A stretch of 64,000 bases of DNA, taken from assembly GCA_012842495.1 (NCBI GenBank), contig DUSS01000070.1:1-64000 (forward strand), read 5' to 3'. Positions 14,991-22,877 of the stretch are shown here, in pieces. The position numbers and the translations under genes are program-made. Under the pieces are notes generated by a model, which was not told where the DNA came from, did no database searches, and saw only the letters and a program-made list of their open reading frames with translations. How positions within the stretch are numbered: position 1 is the stretch's first letter; the number at the start of each line of letters is the position of its first letter. Source of the DNA: Candidatus Fermentithermobacillaceae bacterium (lineage in GTDB: Bacteria > Bacillota > Sulfobacillia > Fermentithermobacillales > DUSS01).

Positions 14991-16784
14991 ATGAAATCAT
15001 TCTGCTATGATTCGGACTTGGCGCAATCGACTCGTTCCGCCGACCCATGCAGTGTGTTCAGATCCAGACCTTTTCCACCGTTTAACCCCAAAGATAGTGA
15101 CGACTTCTTCAGGTACAAAGATATATTCGTCGACGATGACTTTGACAAAAACACGCCAGGCTGGGGCGTAACCCACTTCAACACCATCGAAGATGGACTC
15201 GACGCGGTTGGGGTTGGCGGGATAGTGCATGTCTATCCGGGTGTTTACGTACCTTGGGTAAGAGAACTGGTAGTACCGGAGTCAATAACGTTGAAACTCT
15301 ACCCTGGAGCCGTTATAGGGTTCAAGAAAGCTGGCTCACCAACCGGTATGACTGTCAACGGCTCGCTTGTGGCCCAGGGTACAAGGGAAAATCCGGTCAT
15401 CTTTACTTCAAGCGCGTGCAACCCGGCTGCGGGCGACTGGAACCGGCTATCGTTCGGAACCACGTCGAAAAACAGCGTCATCGACAACTGTATCATCGAG
15501 TATGCGACAGTCGGAGTGAACGTAGTCTGGGATACGATAACCGAACCCCGCCACTCTCCCGTAGAGATAATGAACAGTACGTTCAGGGAAATAGGCCTCC
15601 GTGGTGTGCAGTTCAGTGGCTGGACGGCACCAATCGGTGTTCCGAGGGATTACCGGCCCATTACAGACGTTTCAATTACCGGGTGCAGCTTCATCAATGT
15701 AGGTAAAGGGACACAGGGTAATCCCATGGCCATTTACACTCGGGCGGTGAAGGACGTCGAGATTTCAGGCAATCTTTTTCACGGCGGCCAAGGCACTTAC
15801 CTGGCCTACCTGGGCGTTGCCTTTGAAAACTACCTTTTCAAGGACAACGTGATTGAAGATCCAGGCTATAATCAAGGAATCTACGTAAGCACCACCCGCG
15901 GCACAGCTGAGATCACCCGGAACATCTTCCGGGGTCAAGCGACAGCGGCCAATTTCCGGTGCATATACGTCTTCGGTCACGAGAACCTGGTGATTGCGGG
16001 TAACGAATTCCGCACCGGGAGTTCAGGAGTCTACCTTCTTTGGTTCCCCTATGGGACCCTCGGCACAATCATTGAAGAAAACCTTTTCGATGGCGTAGGC
16101 ACGGGAACGAGCGACAGTTTCGCCATCGTCGATTCACTGATAGGAAATTACTTCGGCAAAGTTGTGATCAGAAACAACGTCATTCGTAACACCAACGGCG
16201 TAGGTATCTGGGCAACCCCAGGCCACAAAGGAAGCTGTGTCATAGAAGGCAATTTCCTCGAAAACAATCGCGTCGGAATACGCGTAGGTACTCCCGCATA
16301 TAACATCAGCTCCGTATCAGTACATTACAATTCCATCGCAGGCAACAACGTAGGTCTTGAAAGAATTGGGTTGGTGGCGATCCCGCTGGATGCCACCAAT
16401 AACTGGTGGGGTAACGCAAGTGGACCTTCAGGCATGGGACCGGGGAGCGGGGACACCGTCAGTACTCACGTAGTATTCGACCCCTGGTTGGCCTCTCTTA
16501 ACCTTTCGCCGGGCATTTCAGACAATCCCGTTAATAAGGAACACGCAGTCACCGCTACTCTAAGGGATAACCGGGGCCAAACTGCAATGACCGATCTTCC
16601 GGCCGTGAGATTTGAGGTTACCGGACCCGGGAACCGGACGGAGATCGTAAACATGGAAGATGGGATGGCTACCCTCAGATACTCCAGCACTATGAAAGGC
16701 ACAGACAACATAAGCGCGAGAGCCCTGTTTGCTGAAAAGGAGTCAAATTTACAAAGCATATCGGTGTTCAAGATATGGAGATGA
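14991..16784 (+). CDS. Right-handed beta-helix protein with N-terminal RPFPPFNP motif and C-terminal Ig-like domain
   Basis: About 597 aa if the ATG at 14991 is used; the only nearby ribosome site (GGAGG) is about 15 bases upstream, so the start is uncertain. An N-terminal segment (ADPCSVF, RSRPFPPFNP, SDDFF) repeats the tail of the protein encoded at 11771. Then come a pectate-lyase/NosD-like coil repeat region (FNTIEDGLDAV, VHVYPGVY, many ENPVIFTS- and FRDNVIEDPG-type turns) through about residue 490, and a final ~95-residue Ig-like/Big domain (ATLRDNRGQTAM, VRFEVTGPG, ATLRYSS). No signal peptide is visible from this start. Catalytic pectate-lyase residues are not evident; a structural or adhesive surface or spore-coat role is more likely. 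Confidence 0.75.
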   Translation: MKSFCYDSDLAQSTRSADPCSVFRSRPFPPFNPKDSDDFFRYKDIFVDDDFDKNTPGWGVTHFNTIEDGLDAVGVGGIVHVYPGVYVPWVRELVVPESITLKLYPGAVIGFKKAGSPTGMTVNGSLVAQGTRENPVIFTSSACNPAAGDWNRLSFGTTSKNSVIDNCIIEYATVGVNVVWDTITEPRHSPVEIMNSTFREIGLRGVQFSGWTAPIGVPRDYRPITDVSITGCSFINVGKGTQGNPMAIYTRAVKDVEISGNLFHGGQGTYLAYLGVAFENYLFKDNVIEDPGYNQGIYVSTTRGTAEITRNIFRGQATAANFRCIYVFGHENLVIAGNEFRTGSSGVYLLWFPYGTLGTIIEENLFDGVGTGTSDSFAIVDSLIGNYFGKVVIRNNVIRNTNGVGIWATPGHKGSCVIEGNFLENNRVGIRVGTPAYNISSVSVHYNSIAGNNVGLERIGLVAIPLDATNNWWGNASGPSGMGPGSGDTVSTHVVFDPWLASLNLSPGISDNPVNKEHAVTATLRDNRGQTAMTDLPAVRFEVTGPGNRTEIVNMEDGMATLRYSSTMKGTDNISARALFAEKESNLQSISVFKIWR

Positions 16785-16961
16785 GTCTTTGGGTACCAGA
16801 GCCAGAGCCTCGGTGAGCCCCCAGCTCTTTGCTCATTGGTTTGTCGATCCTTCGGGGAGCAGTGTCTGGAGTTTCCTTCGCGTTGAGTGTGCGGCCGGTT
16901 CAGAACCAGCCATTCCAAGTCGTTTTTCGCGATTTCCGAAGAATATAGGTCGGCCCATCAT

Positions 16962-16983
16962 GGCACTACTATGTAGTAGTGCC
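16962..16983. promoter_or_regulatory. Perfect 10-bp inverted repeat upstream of gerA
   Basis: GGCACTACTA (16962-16971) and TAGTAGTGCC (16974-16983) are exact complements around a TG centre. The element lies in the 259-bp gap between the beta-helix gene and the ger operon, 60 bp before the gerA start. It could be an operator or a short hairpin; no U-tract follows. No sigma-G promoter was confidently located in this gap. Confidence 0.45.
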
Positions 16984-17043
16984 AAATACCTAATGCCAAC
17001 CCAGTTCACGGTCAACAAAACTTTTGGTAAGGACGACCTGATT

Positions 17044-18642
17044 ATGTTGCGCAATTTGACCAGGTTATTAAGGAAGAATATATGTTCGGTTTCAAAGCCG
17101 AGTCAGGTAAAAAAGGATTCGGTCGGTAAACCATTGTCTAAAAAGGTCAAGGTCAACGAAGCGTTTATAAGGCGGGCCTTCGGAAACAGCTCTGATTTGG
17201 TAGTTCGAGAACTGCACGTGGGCCCAGGTGGGAAGTTCACCGTCCTTTTAGTTTACGTGGACGGCCTTGTGGACAAAACCCTCATCTCAGAAAACCTGAT
17301 AGAGCGTATAAGCGATCAGGCGGATAAATCCCGTACCCCAGAACAAGCATATGACGACTTGAAAAATCGCATCATTGCGGTGAGCGACGTCAAAGAGACC
17401 GGTGACCTGGATAACTTCCTAAATCACGTCGCCGGTGGTTACTGTGGCCTACTCATTGATGATGTCGCTAAAGTCCTCGTTGCCGACACGCGCGGTTGGG
17501 CACAGAGAAGCATCGAAGAACCTACTACAGAAGCTACAGTCAGGGGGGGCAAGGAGGGATTTGTCGAGACCCTCCGGACCAACACCAGTCTTTTGCGCCG
17601 GAGAGTGAAACACCCGCGGCTCCGGATAGAAGAATGCGAAATCGGGACCATCAGCAAAACCTCTGTGGCCATTGCCTATATTTCGGGACTGGCCGATGAG
17701 AAGGTAGTACAAGAAGTCAGAAATCGCTTGGCTAGAATCAATGTGGACAGTATTCAGGAGAGCGGTCAAATCGAAGAACTCATCGAAGATGCTCCTTTTT
17801 CACCCTTTCCCACCATATTAAGGACCGAACGTCCCGACAAAGTCGCAGGTGCCCTTTTTGAAGGCAGAATAGCGATACTTACCAACGGTACTCCGTTTGC
17901 TCTCATTGTCCCGGCCACGTTTACCATGTTTTTAACCACTCCAGAAGACTATTTCGAACGAACTTTCATAGGTTCAGCGTTGAGAGCGATCAGATATCTT
18001 TCTTTCTTCACTTCTCTCACTTTGCCCTCGTTATACGTCGCAGTTACCACGTTTCACCAGGAAATGCTGCCTACAGCTCTCATATTGAATGTAGCCGCTC
18101 AACGGGAAGGGGTGCCTTTTCCAGCGGTAGTCGAAGCGTTGCTGATGGAAGCGCTTTTCGAAATACTTCGTGAAGCAGGTGTCCGTTTGCCAAAAATAGT
18201 CGGTCCGGCCGTCAATATCATTGGTGGTCTTGTCATCGGAGAAGCAGCTATGCGAGCCGGACTAGTCTCTCCCATAATGGTAGTGGTAGTCGCGACTACA
18301 GGAATCGCATCCTTTGCAACTCCTGTGTTCAGCATTGCAATCGGCGCCCGCCTTCTTCGGTTTATCATGGTGCTTCTGGCAGGATCTCTCGGTTTCTTCG
18401 GTATAGTAGCGGGGCTATTCGCCCTCGGGATTCATCTAACTTCTTTGCGTTCATTCGGGGTACCCTTTATGGAACCGATAGCTCCGGCAATAGTCTCCGA
18501 GTTCAAAGACCTGCTTGCTCGCGTACCCTGGTGGGCCATGCATACCCGACCCGCGCTTGTTGGACACAAGGACCTGGTCAGGCAAGGCTGGGACCAAAAG
18601 CCAAAGCCTCCTGTTTATCTGGGCAAGGACGCGCACCGGTAA
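17044..18642 (+). CDS. gerA: Spore germination protein GerA-family A subunit
   Basis: A subunit of a nutrient germinant receptor in the spore inner membrane. About 532 aa from the ATG at 17044. A hydrophilic N-terminal domain of ~270 residues (FVVRELHVGPGGKFTVLLVYVDGL-like, with GYCGLLIDDVAKVLVADTRGW) is followed by the conserved ERPDKVAGALFEGRIAIL-type segment and the membrane region (EDYFERTFIGSALRAIRYLSFF, PTALILNVAAQREGVPFP, VGPAVNIIGGLVIGEAAMRAG). All the hallmark blocks are present. It is first of four genes in the operon. Residues 1-40 are basic and variable, so an upstream ATG at 16993 remains possible. Its germinant is not predictable. Confidence 0.93.
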   Translation: MLRNLTRLLRKNICSVSKPSQVKKDSVGKPLSKKVKVNEAFIRRAFGNSSDLVVRELHVGPGGKFTVLLVYVDGLVDKTLISENLIERISDQADKSRTPEQAYDDLKNRIIAVSDVKETGDLDNFLNHVAGGYCGLLIDDVAKVLVADTRGWAQRSIEEPTTEATVRGGKEGFVETLRTNTSLLRRRVKHPRLRIEECEIGTISKTSVAIAYISGLADEKVVQEVRNRLARINVDSIQESGQIEELIEDAPFSPFPTILRTERPDKVAGALFEGRIAILTNGTPFALIVPATFTMFLTTPEDYFERTFIGSALRAIRYLSFFTSLTLPSLYVAVTTFHQEMLPTALILNVAAQREGVPFPAVVEALLMEALFEILREAGVRLPKIVGPAVNIIGGLVIGEAAMRAGLVSPIMVVVVATTGIASFATPVFSIAIGARLLRFIMVLLAGSLGFFGIVAGLFALGIHLTSLRSFGVPFMEPIAPAIVSEFKDLLARVPWWAMHTRPALVGHKDLVRQGWDQKPKPPVYLGKDAHR

Positions 18643-18717
18643 AAGGGGATGTAAGCTGAGTGACCGCGATGGACCGCTCTGAAAGGAAATCCAAACCAAC
18701 GAGGGGGTTACAGTGCG

Positions 18718-19845
18718 ATGGAAATTGAGGGCGGCAAGATCTCCGGCAGTCAATTGCTTGCGCTTCTAGTGCTGACACGCCTAGTGCCTGTGACTATCGA
18801 GTTCCCGTTAGTAACGGGGATAAAATCTCCGCAGGACGCCTGGATCTCTAGTCTCGTAGGAACCGTCTTATCAATACTACCGGTTCTTTTGATGGTACGC
18901 CTAAGTTTGAAGTATCCAGGCAAGACAATCATAGAGTACAGCCAGCTGCTTCTGGGTAAGTTTTTTGGAAAGATAGCCGGGTTTGTTCTGGTATGGTACT
19001 GGCTCTCTATCGCAGCTACCATGTTGAGGTCAGTTGGAGATGCGTATACCACCGCCATTATGCCGGAGACGCCGATCCTTGCTTTCATCCTCGTAGTGGG
19101 TTTTCTGAGCGCCAACGCTGCTCGGAGTGGGCTGGAAGTTGTCGGACGTCTAGGCGAAGTTAATATGCTGGTTGTAATCTTGTCTGTACTTCTTACATTG
19201 AGCCTTCCTTACAAAGTCATGAATTTCGAGAATCTCTTACCCGTGCTTTCCAAAGGGATAAGACCAATTATGCTGCCCACGGGTACAGCGATTTCCTTTT
19301 TCGTCGAGTTTATAATCCTGGGTATGGTAGCGCCTTATCTAAATAATCCTCAGACCTTAACCAAGTCTTCCCTCGGAGCAATCGCGATCTCGGGATTCAT
19401 GATGACCGCCTTTACCGTTGTCCTAATAGCTGTTTTCGGACCGACAGTTTCGTCATTGATGCTACCGGCGTTCAGTCTCGCGAGAATGATAAGTATCGGT
19501 GAATTCCTTGAAAGGCTTGAAGTCATCCCCATGAGCGCCTGGACAATAACTGTCGCGATTACACTGGCTTTTTTCTTATGGGCGAGCGCCGTGGCGACGG
19601 CTCAATTGCTCAGCCTCAAACGTTTCCAATCTCTGGTATATCCCTTGGCGGCAATAAGCGTCGCCTTCAGCATCCTGTTTTTTGAGAGTTTCTTTGATTT
19701 GGAACTCTACTTTAAAAAAATTTGGGTTCCTTATTCTCTTACGGTGACGCTGGGGATATCTATCATCCTGTATTTGGCTTCGTTTATAAGAGGTAGATCA
19801 TCTGCCTCCACAAAGGTGACCGGGTTATGCCACCGAAATCATTAA
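18718..19845 (+). CDS. gerB: Spore germination permease GerB-family B subunit
   Basis: B subunit of the germinant receptor, an APC-superfamily-like membrane protein that likely binds the germinant. 375 aa with about ten predicted helices. It starts KISGSQLLALLVLTRLVPVT, then has QDAWISSLVGTVLSILPVLL and the central PVLSKGIRP typical of Spore_permease. ATG at 18718 follows GAGGGGG. It begins 75 bp after gerA and overlaps gerC by 19 bp, which indicates translational coupling. Confidence 0.93.
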   Translation: MEIEGGKISGSQLLALLVLTRLVPVTIEFPLVTGIKSPQDAWISSLVGTVLSILPVLLMVRLSLKYPGKTIIEYSQLLLGKFFGKIAGFVLVWYWLSIAATMLRSVGDAYTTAIMPETPILAFILVVGFLSANAARSGLEVVGRLGEVNMLVVILSVLLTLSLPYKVMNFENLLPVLSKGIRPIMLPTGTAISFFVEFIILGMVAPYLNNPQTLTKSSLGAIAISGFMMTAFTVVLIAVFGPTVSSLMLPAFSLARMISIGEFLERLEVIPMSAWTITVAITLAFFLWASAVATAQLLSLKRFQSLVYPLAAISVAFSILFFESFFDLELYFKKIWVPYSLTVTLGISIILYLASFIRGRSSASTKVTGLCHRNH

Positions 19846-21056
19846 GCAAATTCATAAACTTCATTTTCATAACCGCGTTTTTGGCATCAACATTGACGGG
19901 ATGCTGGAATCGGAGAGAGCTTGACACTCTGGGATTTGTCACGGCGCTAGGAGTGGACCGAACTGGAGAAGACAAGATTGAAATCACAGTTCACATCGCT
20001 AAACCCTTCGCGATCGCGCGGGCGACCGAAGGAAGCGTCTCCCCAGAGAAGTCCTTCTGGGTAGTGAGCAGTACCGGTTCCACCGCGTTCGAAGCCATCC
20101 GGAACCTCCTTTTGCAATCACCCCGCAGACCTTTCTACGCTCATAACAGGTTTATCGTGATAGGAGAAGAATGCGCCCGGACAGGCGTTAAGGAGATCCT
20201 TGACTTGTTTGCCCGCGACGGCGAAGCAAGACGTCTGGCCCGCGTGGAGGTAGTTAAAGGCGCTACTGCAAAAGACTTTATGCAGCAGGTAGAATTCGAA
20301 TTGGAGCGTTTGCCATCGGAGGGGGGCCAAGGTATCTCCCGATCTGTTCAGGAAGGACTCTCTGCAGAACCGGTAGACTGCACCCTGAACAGCTTCCTCC
20401 AATGGTTGGAAACCGAAGGCGTGGAACCCATCGCGGTACGCATAGACATGGTCCCCAAAAACCCCGCTGCCCCCAGCAACGTAGGGCATCTTTTGCGGGA
20501 GCAAGTCAAGATATCGAGCAAGCATGGCGGAGCTGCAGTGTTCAAAGGGGATAAACTTGTAGGGTGGCTTGACGAGAAGGAAATGAGAGGAGTCAACTGG
20601 GTCACGGGAAAGGTGAGAAGCGGAATACTGGTGATAGAGCAACCCAATGAGAAGGGCAAACTGGTATCGTTGGAGATCCTGCGGGCGAAAAGCAAGCTGC
20701 AGCCGGAAGTCAAAAACGGCGAGGTACTGGTTACGCTGAGAATCGATGCAGAAGCCAATCTGGGCGAAATGCAGGGCACTCTTGACCTCGTAAAATACCC
20801 ACAAGCGTGGACTGAAATGGAACGTAAAATGGTGGAAGCTATTGAGACGGAGGTCATGGCGGCAATATCCAAGGCAAAGGAGCTGAACTCAGACATTTTC
20901 GGGTTTGGTGCTGCGCTGAACCGCAGGCACCCGGAAGAGTGGGATTCTTTAAAAGATAGGTGGGACCTGGAATTCCCCCGCATCGACGTGAAGTTAGAGA
21001 TTAACGCTAAACTCAGGCGCATGGGGTTGGTGACCCGAAGTTCGGAGCCGAGATAG
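19827..21056 (+). CDS. gerC: Spore germination lipoprotein GerC-family C subunit
   Basis: C subunit of the germinant receptor, a Ger(x)C lipoprotein on the outer face of the spore inner membrane. 409 aa. The signal peptide FIFITAFLASTLTGC ends in an LTGC lipobox, and the mature protein begins CWNRRELDTLGFVTALGVDR, exactly the family start. Later come YAHNRFIVIGEECAR, KEILDLFARDGEAR, GGAAVFKGDKLVGWLDEKE and the C-terminal segments of the third domain. It overlaps gerB by 19 bp, and the small membrane gene follows after 99 bp. Confidence 0.94.
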   Translation: MPPKSLSKFINFIFITAFLASTLTGCWNRRELDTLGFVTALGVDRTGEDKIEITVHIAKPFAIARATEGSVSPEKSFWVVSSTGSTAFEAIRNLLLQSPRRPFYAHNRFIVIGEECARTGVKEILDLFARDGEARRLARVEVVKGATAKDFMQQVEFELERLPSEGGQGISRSVQEGLSAEPVDCTLNSFLQWLETEGVEPIAVRIDMVPKNPAAPSNVGHLLREQVKISSKHGGAAVFKGDKLVGWLDEKEMRGVNWVTGKVRSGILVIEQPNEKGKLVSLEILRAKSKLQPEVKNGEVLVTLRIDAEANLGEMQGTLDLVKYPQAWTEMERKMVEAIETEVMAAISKAKELNSDIFGFGAALNRRHPEEWDSLKDRWDLEFPRIDVKLEINAKLRRMGLVTRSSEPR

Positions 21057-21155
21057 CTGCCGGGCGACCGTATGGCGAGGTTAGGCCCGAATCTCGGCCT
21101 AGACGGTTGACTTGTGGCAGTTCCCTTGCGGGAATCTCAAGGAGGTTTATGACAG

Positions 21156-21371
21156 CTGAACACCTTATTGCTTATCCTAGCCTTTGCGGTTATCGCAGCC
21201 TACGAAATCCCCGAGATTATTCGCAGGAGAGAATGGAAGGAACTGGTTGTGTTCGGCGTGCTTCTCATCACCGGTTTCACTATAAGTCTCCTTCAAACAA
21301 TCGGGGTAAGGGTTCCCAATCCCGTTAAGGGGATTGAGCTTATCATCAAGAAGATGAGTAACCTGTTTTAG
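21156..21371 (+). CDS. Small two-helix membrane protein, candidate D subunit of the germinant receptor
   Basis: About 71 aa with two predicted helices (LLLILAFAVIAAYEIPEII and VVFGVLLITGFTISLLQ) separated by a short charged loop (RRREWKE), ending in a basic tail. AAGGAGGT (21139-21146) is well placed only for a CTG start at 21156; the next in-frame start is a TTG at 21168. An ATG at 21149 is in a different frame that encodes no membrane protein. Small two-helix D subunits are known in some Bacillus ger operons, and the place after gerC fits. Assignment rests on position and topology. Confidence 0.6.
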   Translation: MNTLLLILAFAVIAAYEIPEIIRRREWKELVVFGVLLITGFTISLLQTIGVRVPNPVKGIELIIKKMSNLF

Positions 21372-21510
21372 AAGAACCCGTACTTAACTAGAAGACGCGG
21401 CAAGTGAGAAAAACGCTTCCGCAAGATCTACTCCGTCCTCAATGGCGACCGGAGGCATTCGGTCACGCCCCGACATGACGGTGCCATCCTCAGCCGTACG
21501 TTTAGCCTCT

Positions 21511-21539
21511 CTTCCACTCTCGCCGAGCTGTGGTAAAAT
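21511..21539 (+). promoter_or_regulatory. Predicted extended -10 promoter of the coiled-coil gene
   Basis: TGGTAAAAT (21531-21539) is an extended -10, with CTTCCA (21511-21516) as a weak -35 at 17-bp spacing. The GTG start of the coiled-coil gene is 30 bp downstream. The preceding ~140 bp after the ger operon show no gene I can support. Confidence 0.5.
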
Positions 21540-21569
21540 CAGGGCGACCGTGTCCGAGGAGGCCCAGAG

Positions 21570-22169
21570 GTGGACGACATACTGCAACAAATCCTCGAAA
21601 GACTGAAGGAATTAGGTCAAGGCCAGGAGGCCCTGCAACAAGGCCAGGGAGCGTTAGGCCTGCGACTTGAGCGCCTCGAGAAGGGGCAAGAAGCCCAGGG
21701 CCTGCGACTCGAGCGCCTCGAGGAGGGGCAAGAAGCCCAGGGCCTCCGACTCGAACGCCTCGAGAAAGTACAACAAGCCCAGGGTCTGCAACTCGAGCGC
21801 CTCGAGAAAGCGCAACAAGCCCAGGGCCTGCAACTCGAACGCCTCGAGAAAGCACAACAAGCCCAGGGTCTGCAACTCGAACGCCTCGAGAAAGCGCAAC
21901 AAGCCCAGGGCCTGCGACTCGAGCGCCTCGAGAAAGGGCATGATGAGCTACGTTATACGCTATATCGCATTGAAGAAAACCTTCAGGGCCAGATCGTCAA
22001 ATTGGAGCTCAGGCTGGAGAACGAAGCTTTTCGGAAAATCGCGGCCCTCTTCGACGGATTCCAGCTACAGCGAGAAGTGCTGGAACGGATTGAGAAGAAG
22101 CTTGAGGCCTACGAAGAGCGCCTGGACGCTCACGATCATGAAATTCTTTTACTTCGCAGCAAGAAATAG
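21570..22169 (+). CDS. Coiled-coil protein built of 14-residue repeats
   Basis: 199 aa, rich in Gln, Leu, Glu and Arg. Residues 1-30 are a helical lead-in (DDILQQILERLKELGQGQE). Residues 31-128 consist of seven copies of LxLERLEKxQxAQG, which is two heptads and predicts a long regular coiled coil. Residues 129-199 are a non-repeated helical tail (NLQGQIVKLELRLENEAFRK, LERIEKKLEAYEERLDAHD). GTG at 21570 follows GAGGAGG. No signal or membrane segment. Similar tails occur in many Bacillota coiled-coil proteins of unknown role. It is transcribed alone from its own promoter. Confidence 0.8.
   Translation: MDDILQQILERLKELGQGQEALQQGQGALGLRLERLEKGQEAQGLRLERLEEGQEAQGLRLERLEKVQQAQGLQLERLEKAQQAQGLQLERLEKAQQAQGLQLERLEKAQQAQGLRLERLEKGHDELRYTLYRIEENLQGQIVKLELRLENEAFRKIAALFDGFQLQREVLERIEKKLEAYEERLDAHDHEILLLRSKK
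21660..21953 (+). repeat. Seven in-frame 42-bp tandem repeats
   Basis: Unit of 42 bp encoding LRLERLEKxQxAQG, seven copies, the last diverging. Adjacent units are nearly identical at the DNA level, including synonymous positions (CTCGAGCGCCTCGAG-type core), which indicates recent expansion or gene conversion. Copy number may vary between strains. Confidence 0.92.
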
Positions 22170-22300
22170 CGAAGCTGCTCAGTACGGTATGTTCTGTGTA
22201 GGTCCCGCTGGGAACCTGCCCAAGAACTTCCGGTACCAGAGCTTCCACCTCGTCACGCACAGCAACTCTCTTACCAAAGGGTCTGGAAGGCAGGCGCACC

Positions 22301-22331
22301 AAAAAACCGGACGCACGTTCTCTGCGTCCGG
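22301..22331 (-). terminator. Intrinsic terminator of the fmdB-like gene
   Basis: On the minus strand CCGGACGCA and TGCGTCCGG (22307-22331) form a perfect 9-bp stem with a 7-nt loop followed by TTTTTT (22306-22301). It lies 64 bp downstream of the zinc-ribbon gene. The 225-bp gap between 22170 and 22394 otherwise shows no supported gene. Confidence 0.88.
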
Positions 22332-22394
22332 TCTGCTCAATTTGCCGGCTGCGTCTCGTGCCGCTCTGCGGAGGAGCGGTTATGTTTTCGCCAT

Positions 22395-22631
22395 TTACGA
22401 ATCGGCGGCCTTGGTCTCCCCGCTGTCCTGCTTTGCTTTGTCTTTATATTCTTTAGATCTATTATCGGTGGTATAGAATCCCGAACCCTTGAATATGACG
22501 GCCACGTTATGGCCTATGACTCTGGAAACGGTCCCTCCGCACTTAGGGCACGTCTTGAGAGGCTCATCGGTTATCTTCTGCATCACCTCAAAAACGCCGC
22601 ATTTACCGCACTTGTACTCGTATATCGGCAA
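22395..22631 (-). CDS. FmdB-family zinc-ribbon regulatory protein
   Basis: 78 aa. It opens with the family signature [14 protein letters not shown] and has a second CPKCGG, giving a CxxC-x~20-CxxC zinc ribbon. The remainder ([20 protein letters not shown]) matches the usual FmdB core, and the tail is charged and variable. FmdB-like proteins are often called putative regulators because a founding member lies in a formamide operon; true function is unknown. It stands alone between the coiled-coil gene and the hydrogenase operon. Confidence 0.92.
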   Translation of the reverse strand: MPIYEYKCGKCGVFEVMQKITDEPLKTCPKCGGTVSRVIGHNVAVIFKGSGFYTTDNRSKEYKDKAKQDSGETKAADS

Positions 22632-22805
22632 CGTTCCATACCTCCTTCGCGCAGCGTGATTGATATTATGGACTCGAGGTCCACCTTGTAGGTATAGGAT
22701 CCCGCCGGGGAAAAGTCAAGGTTGCGGAGGGCATCCGAGGATTTGCGGTACTGGCGCAGCCAGCTCCGGAACCTTGGACATGCGGAGGACTTACGGAGAT
22801 GTGCA

Positions 22806-22832
22806 GGTGGCGCATCGCCCGGACGCGCCACC
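22806..22832. terminator. Weak stem-loop downstream of hydA
   Basis: GGTGGCGC (22806-22813) and GCGCCACC (22825-22832) form an 8-bp GC-rich stem 46 bp after the hydA stop. There is no U-tract, so it may act with a factor or protect the 3' end. The rest of the 246-bp gap to the fmdB-like gene shows nothing. Confidence 0.4.
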
Positions 22833-22877
22833 CGTCCCGCAAAAGAGTATCCTCACATCCCCGAAAGACCGCTCGAA

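Noticed and set aside
21384-21590. 68-codon minus-strand frame after the ger operon
   Set aside because: No recognisable start site or family, and it overlaps the coiled-coil promoter; a decayed gene end cannot be excluded but is unsupported.
21502-21941. Long antisense frames with Gly/Arg- or Leu-rich repeats over the coiled-coil gene
   Set aside because: They are mirror images of the 42-bp repeats; the plus-strand frame has the promoter, ribosome site and a sensible protein.
21660-21953. Regular repeats that might be a CRISPR array
   Set aside because: Units are contiguous with no spacers, in frame, and encode heptads of a coiled coil.
22009-22302. Minus-strand frame between the coiled-coil and fmdB-like genes
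   Set aside because: Part looks protein-like, but it runs antisense into the coiled-coil gene, and a strong fmdB terminator covers its start.
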